From the NCBI RefSeq assembly GCF_037094685.1, contig NZ_CP146614.1, positions 4,216,001 to 4,280,000 of the forward strand: DNA of 64,000 bases, read 5' to 3'. Made by a program: the position numbers and the translations under genes. Below are positions 61,681 through 64,000 of this stretch, piece by piece. The notes below the pieces were generated by a model that was not told where the DNA came from, did not search any database, and worked only from the letters and a program-made list of their open reading frames with translations. The DNA is from Massilia sp. METH4 (lineage in GTDB: Bacteria > Pseudomonadota > Gammaproteobacteria > Burkholderiales > Burkholderiaceae_D). Position 1 is the first letter of the stretch. Each line of letters opens with the position of its first letter.

Positions 61681-62784
61681 ATGGCATTTCTACGCAACGC
61701 ATGGTACGTCGCTGCATGGGACAACGAAATCCCGGCCGACGCCCTGTTCCAGCGCACCCTGCTGAACGAATCGGTGCTGCTCTTTCGCGACGACGCCGGT
61801 GTGGTACAGGCGATCTCGAACCGCTGCGCGCACCGTTTTGCGCCCCTGCATATGGGCAAACGCGTGGCCAACGGGGTCCAGTGCCCATACCATGGCCTGC
61901 AGTTCGACGGTAGCGGAAAATGCACCGGCAATCCGCATGGCGACGGCAAGATCCCGACGGCAGCGGTCGTGAAGAGCTACCCGGTGGTCGAGAAATACAG
62001 CACGATCTGGATCTGGATGGGCGACGCCGCGAATGCCGATGCAGCGCTGATTCCCGACTTCTCCTGCATGGATCCGGAGCACTTTTACGTCGGCAAGCGC
62101 TACCTGCATGCCAAGGCAAACTACGTGCTCGAGAGTGACAACATCCTGGACCTGAGCCATATCCAGTACCTGCATCCGGGCACCCTCGGCAGCGAGACGG
62201 TATCGAATGCGATCACCAGCGTCAAGCAGGTCGGCAATACTGTGTACTCGAACCGCCAGACCGTGGCTGAGATCATGCCGGATTTCCTGTATGCCGCGAT
62301 GGGCATCCCGCATGGCCAGCCAGTGGACCGCTGGATCGACGTGCGCTGGGATGCACCCGCGAACATGCTGCTCGACGCCGGCGCGGTGGCGACCGGCGGC
62401 GAGCGCAGCGCTGGCAAGTCGTTCCCGCTGCCGCACCTGTTCACCCCGGAGACCGACACCAGCACCCACTACTGGTTCTCCTTCTGCGTCCCGAAGGCCC
62501 TGGGCGAATTCGCCAAGCAGGTCGCAGAGGAACAGGTGCAGGCATTGAGCGTGCCATTTACCAACGAGGATCTGCCGATGCTCGAGGCGCAACAGCAGAT
62601 GATGGGCGACGCCGATTTCTGGTCCTTGAAGCCGGTGCTCCTGCCGGGAGACGCCGGTGCGATTCGTGCGCGCCGGGTGCTCGACACGCTGATCGCTGCC
62701 GAACAGAAGCGCGCCGCGCAGCAGCCGCTCCAGGAACCGGCGGTGGTGCCGGTCCCGGTCCGGGCGCCAGTGTCATCGCACTGA
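61681..62784 (+). CDS. VanA-like Rieske O-demethylase oxygenase
   Basis: A protein of 367 residues from the ATG at 61681 (AAGGAG upstream). It opens MAFLRNAWYVAAWDNEI, closely following vanillate O-demethylase VanA. Rieske ligands are Cys49, His51, Cys68 and His71 (CAHRFAP; CPYHGLQF). The mononuclear iron site is SDNILDLSHIQYLH with Asp157, His160 and His165. It would demethylate a methoxyl group and release formaldehyde, using electrons from the VanB-like reductase 67 bases downstream. The substrate may be a methoxylated flavonoid or a methoxybenzoate derived from it. Confidence 0.94.
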   Translation: MAFLRNAWYVAAWDNEIPADALFQRTLLNESVLLFRDDAGVVQAISNRCAHRFAPLHMGKRVANGVQCPYHGLQFDGSGKCTGNPHGDGKIPTAAVVKSYPVVEKYSTIWIWMGDAANADAALIPDFSCMDPEHFYVGKRYLHAKANYVLESDNILDLSHIQYLHPGTLGSETVSNAITSVKQVGNTVYSNRQTVAEIMPDFLYAAMGIPHGQPVDRWIDVRWDAPANMLLDAGAVATGGERSAGKSFPLPHLFTPETDTSTHYWFSFCVPKALGEFAKQVAEEQVQALSVPFTNEDLPMLEAQQQMMGDADFWSLKPVLLPGDAGAIRARRVLDTLIAAEQKRAAQQPLQEPAVVPVPVRAPVSSH

Positions 62785-62851
62785 TGCTTTTTGCGGCAGT
62801 ACGCGGCGCAGACCGTCTGCCGTTCCTTTCCACGTCAGAGGTACCAGAATC

Positions 62852-63805
62852 ATGAACAGCATTCAAGTCAAGGTAGTCTCCCGCCGAATGGAGGCCGAAC
62901 GCATCGCCAGCTTCGAACTGGCCCGTATCGATGGGGGCGCTTTACCCCCGTTCTCGGCCGGGGCCCATATCGACGTGGAGATCCGTCCCGGGCTCGTGCG
63001 CCAGTATTCACTCTGCAATGATCCCGACGAGACACACCGCTACCTGATTGCAGTGCTGCGCGACGCGGCGTCGCGCGGCGGCTCCGTCGCCATGCACGAC
63101 GACCTGCAGGTGGGGAGCACACTTCGGATCAGCGAGCCGAAAAACCACTTTCCCCTCGTGCCGGCCCCCCACTATCTGCTGTTCGCGGGCGGCATTGGCG
63201 TCACGCCGATCCTGTGCATGGCAGAGCGCCTTGCCCGTACCGGTGCCCGGTTCACGATGCACTACTGCGCCCGCTCGCCCGGCCACGCCGCATTTGCGGA
63301 TCGCATCGCGCTGTCCGGTTTTGCCGGCCGGGTGCACTTCCACTTCGACTCCGGCGCAGCGGAACAGAAGCTCGACCTGTCGGCGGTGCTGGCACAGGCA
63401 CAGGATGCCCTCCTCTATGTCTGCGGCCCGGCCGGATTCATCGACTTTGTCACCGGTGCGGCAAAGGCGGCGGGGTGGCCGGCCCACGCGGTGCACCAGG
63501 AATACTTCGGCATGACACCCCAGGACAGTTCGGACGACACCGCGTTCGACGTACGCATCGCCAGCAGCGGCAATACTTACCGTGTTCCCGCAGACCAGAC
63601 AGTGGCCCAGGCGCTTGCGGAACATGGCATCGACATTCCCATGTCGTGCGAGCAGGGCGTATGCGGAACCTGCATCACGCGCGTGCTGGATGGCATGCCG
63701 GACCACCGCGACATGTATTTCAGCGACGAGGAAAAGGCGTGCAACGACCAGTTCACACCGTGCTGTTCGCGTGCCAGGAGCCCGCTGCTGGTACTGGACC
63801 TGTAA
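62852..63805 (+). CDS. VanB-like flavin/[2Fe-2S] oxygenase reductase
   Basis: A protein of 317 residues of the phthalate-dioxygenase-reductase type: an FMN-binding barrel (GAHIDVEIRPGLVRQYSL), an NAD domain (LLFAGGIGVTPILCMAERL; LYVCGPAGFIDFV) and a C-terminal plant-type ferredoxin domain with CEQGVCGTC and a fourth Cys in FTPCCSR. It moves electrons from NADH through FMN to the Rieske oxygenase. It is adjacent to the VanA-like gene and is the only such reductase seen in the window, so it may serve both Rieske oxygenases. Its stop overlaps the next start (TAATG). Confidence 0.95.
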   Translation: MNSIQVKVVSRRMEAERIASFELARIDGGALPPFSAGAHIDVEIRPGLVRQYSLCNDPDETHRYLIAVLRDAASRGGSVAMHDDLQVGSTLRISEPKNHFPLVPAPHYLLFAGGIGVTPILCMAERLARTGARFTMHYCARSPGHAAFADRIALSGFAGRVHFHFDSGAAEQKLDLSAVLAQAQDALLYVCGPAGFIDFVTGAAKAAGWPAHAVHQEYFGMTPQDSSDDTAFDVRIASSGNTYRVPADQTVAQALAEHGIDIPMSCEQGVCGTCITRVLDGMPDHRDMYFSDEEKACNDQFTPCCSRARSPLLVLDL

Positions 63806-64000
63806 TGCATACGCCTGTGCTCGAAACCGCTGGCACTGGTGCCAAGTCGGCCGCCCGGGCGAACAATGAGACCCCCATGCCAACCTATTACCCCCTTCGT
63901 ACCGCCGTCATCCTGATGCTTTCCCACGTTGCCGGCATGATCGACCTGGTGGCGCTGCCGCTGTGGATCGGTGCACTGGTCGGGCATTACGGTCTCGACT
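63805..64000 (+). CDS. MFS transporter, 3' end cut by window edge
   Basis: An ATG overlapping the reductase stop opens a frame still open at base 64000 (65 codons). After about 30 polar residues it reads YYPLRTAVILMLSHVAGMID, then LVALPLWIGALVGHYGL, which looks like TM1 and the start of TM2 of an MFS permease. Another ATG (MPTYYP, 63877) could be the true start. Tight coupling to the demethylase reductase suggests a transporter for the same pathway. Too short to assign a subfamily. Confidence 0.65.
   Translation, partial: MHTPVLETAGTGAKSAARANNETPMPTYYPLRTAVILMLSHVAGMIDLVALPLWIGALVGHYGLD

Noticed and set aside
1-64000. Mobile element, prophage, CRISPR array, tRNA or rRNA
   Set aside because: No transposase, integrase or phage gene, no regularly spaced repeats, and no cloverleaf or rRNA-like segment was recognised on reading.

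Overview
The window is one continuous high-GC bacterial segment with dense genes, short intergenic gaps, a Burkholderiales-type porin, VanAB-like oxygenases and NodT-type outer-membrane factors. This points to a Betaproteobacterium, most likely an Oxalobacteraceae relative (Massilia, Duganella or Herbaspirillum type). The taxonomic call is inference from gene families only. I saw no tRNA, rRNA, CRISPR array, transposase or phage gene. Both edges cut a gene: a FAD monooxygenase on the left and an MFS transporter on the right.

Left part (1-13 kb): a FAD monooxygenase with its small DUF2783 partner, an excisionase-type HTH regulator, and an exported CxPxR sulfatase overlapping its own formylglycine-generating enzyme. 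Then comes a minus-strand signalling block: a PAS-GGDEF-EAL protein, a CHASE3 chemoreceptor and a CHASE3-GAF diguanylate cyclase. A frameshifted EmrB remnant lies just left of the block, and an intact emrB lies just right of it in the opposite orientation.

Middle part (13-36 kb): an EmrAB/OMF tripartite efflux operon, an alpha/beta hydrolase lacking the nucleophile serine, a secreted intradiol dioxygenase, a TetR repressor, an RND efflux operon ending in a second TetR gene, a LysR/YceI pair, a QorB-like quinone reductase, a DODA-type extradiol dioxygenase, a type II NADH dehydrogenase and two esterases. A 19-bp palindrome, AAACTG-N7-YAGTTT, recurs upstream of the EmrAB operon, the intradiol dioxygenase, tetR, the RND operon and ndh, and in two further gaps. 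I read this as one TetR regulon for phenolic or quinone stress.

Right part (38.7-64 kb): a NodD-like LysR regulator precedes a large aromatic catabolic supercluster. It holds two VanA-like Rieske oxygenases, a VanB-like reductase, a Rieske ferredoxin, a FAD monooxygenase, an extradiol (VOC) dioxygenase, a C-C hydrolase of the DHPON-hydrolase/Ayg1 type, a cyclase-family hydrolase, an amidohydrolase, a HisD-like dehydrogenase, an SDR and glutathione-independent formaldehyde dehydrogenase. Transport is covered by an AAHS permease, a porin and a DUF1302/DUF1329/YCF48-like/MMPL module. The dioxygenase, Rieske protein and FAD monooxygenase order, together with a NodD-like regulator, resembles the fde naringenin pathway of Herbaspirillum seropedicae. 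NodD-box-like ATC-N9-GAT sites lie upstream of the first Rieske operon (39796) and in the divergent promoter region (49857). The best single hypothesis is an enlarged flavonoid or methoxylated-flavonoid degradation system with built-in O-demethylation, formaldehyde removal and hydrophobic-substrate transport, next to a phenolic-responsive efflux and quinone-defence regulon.
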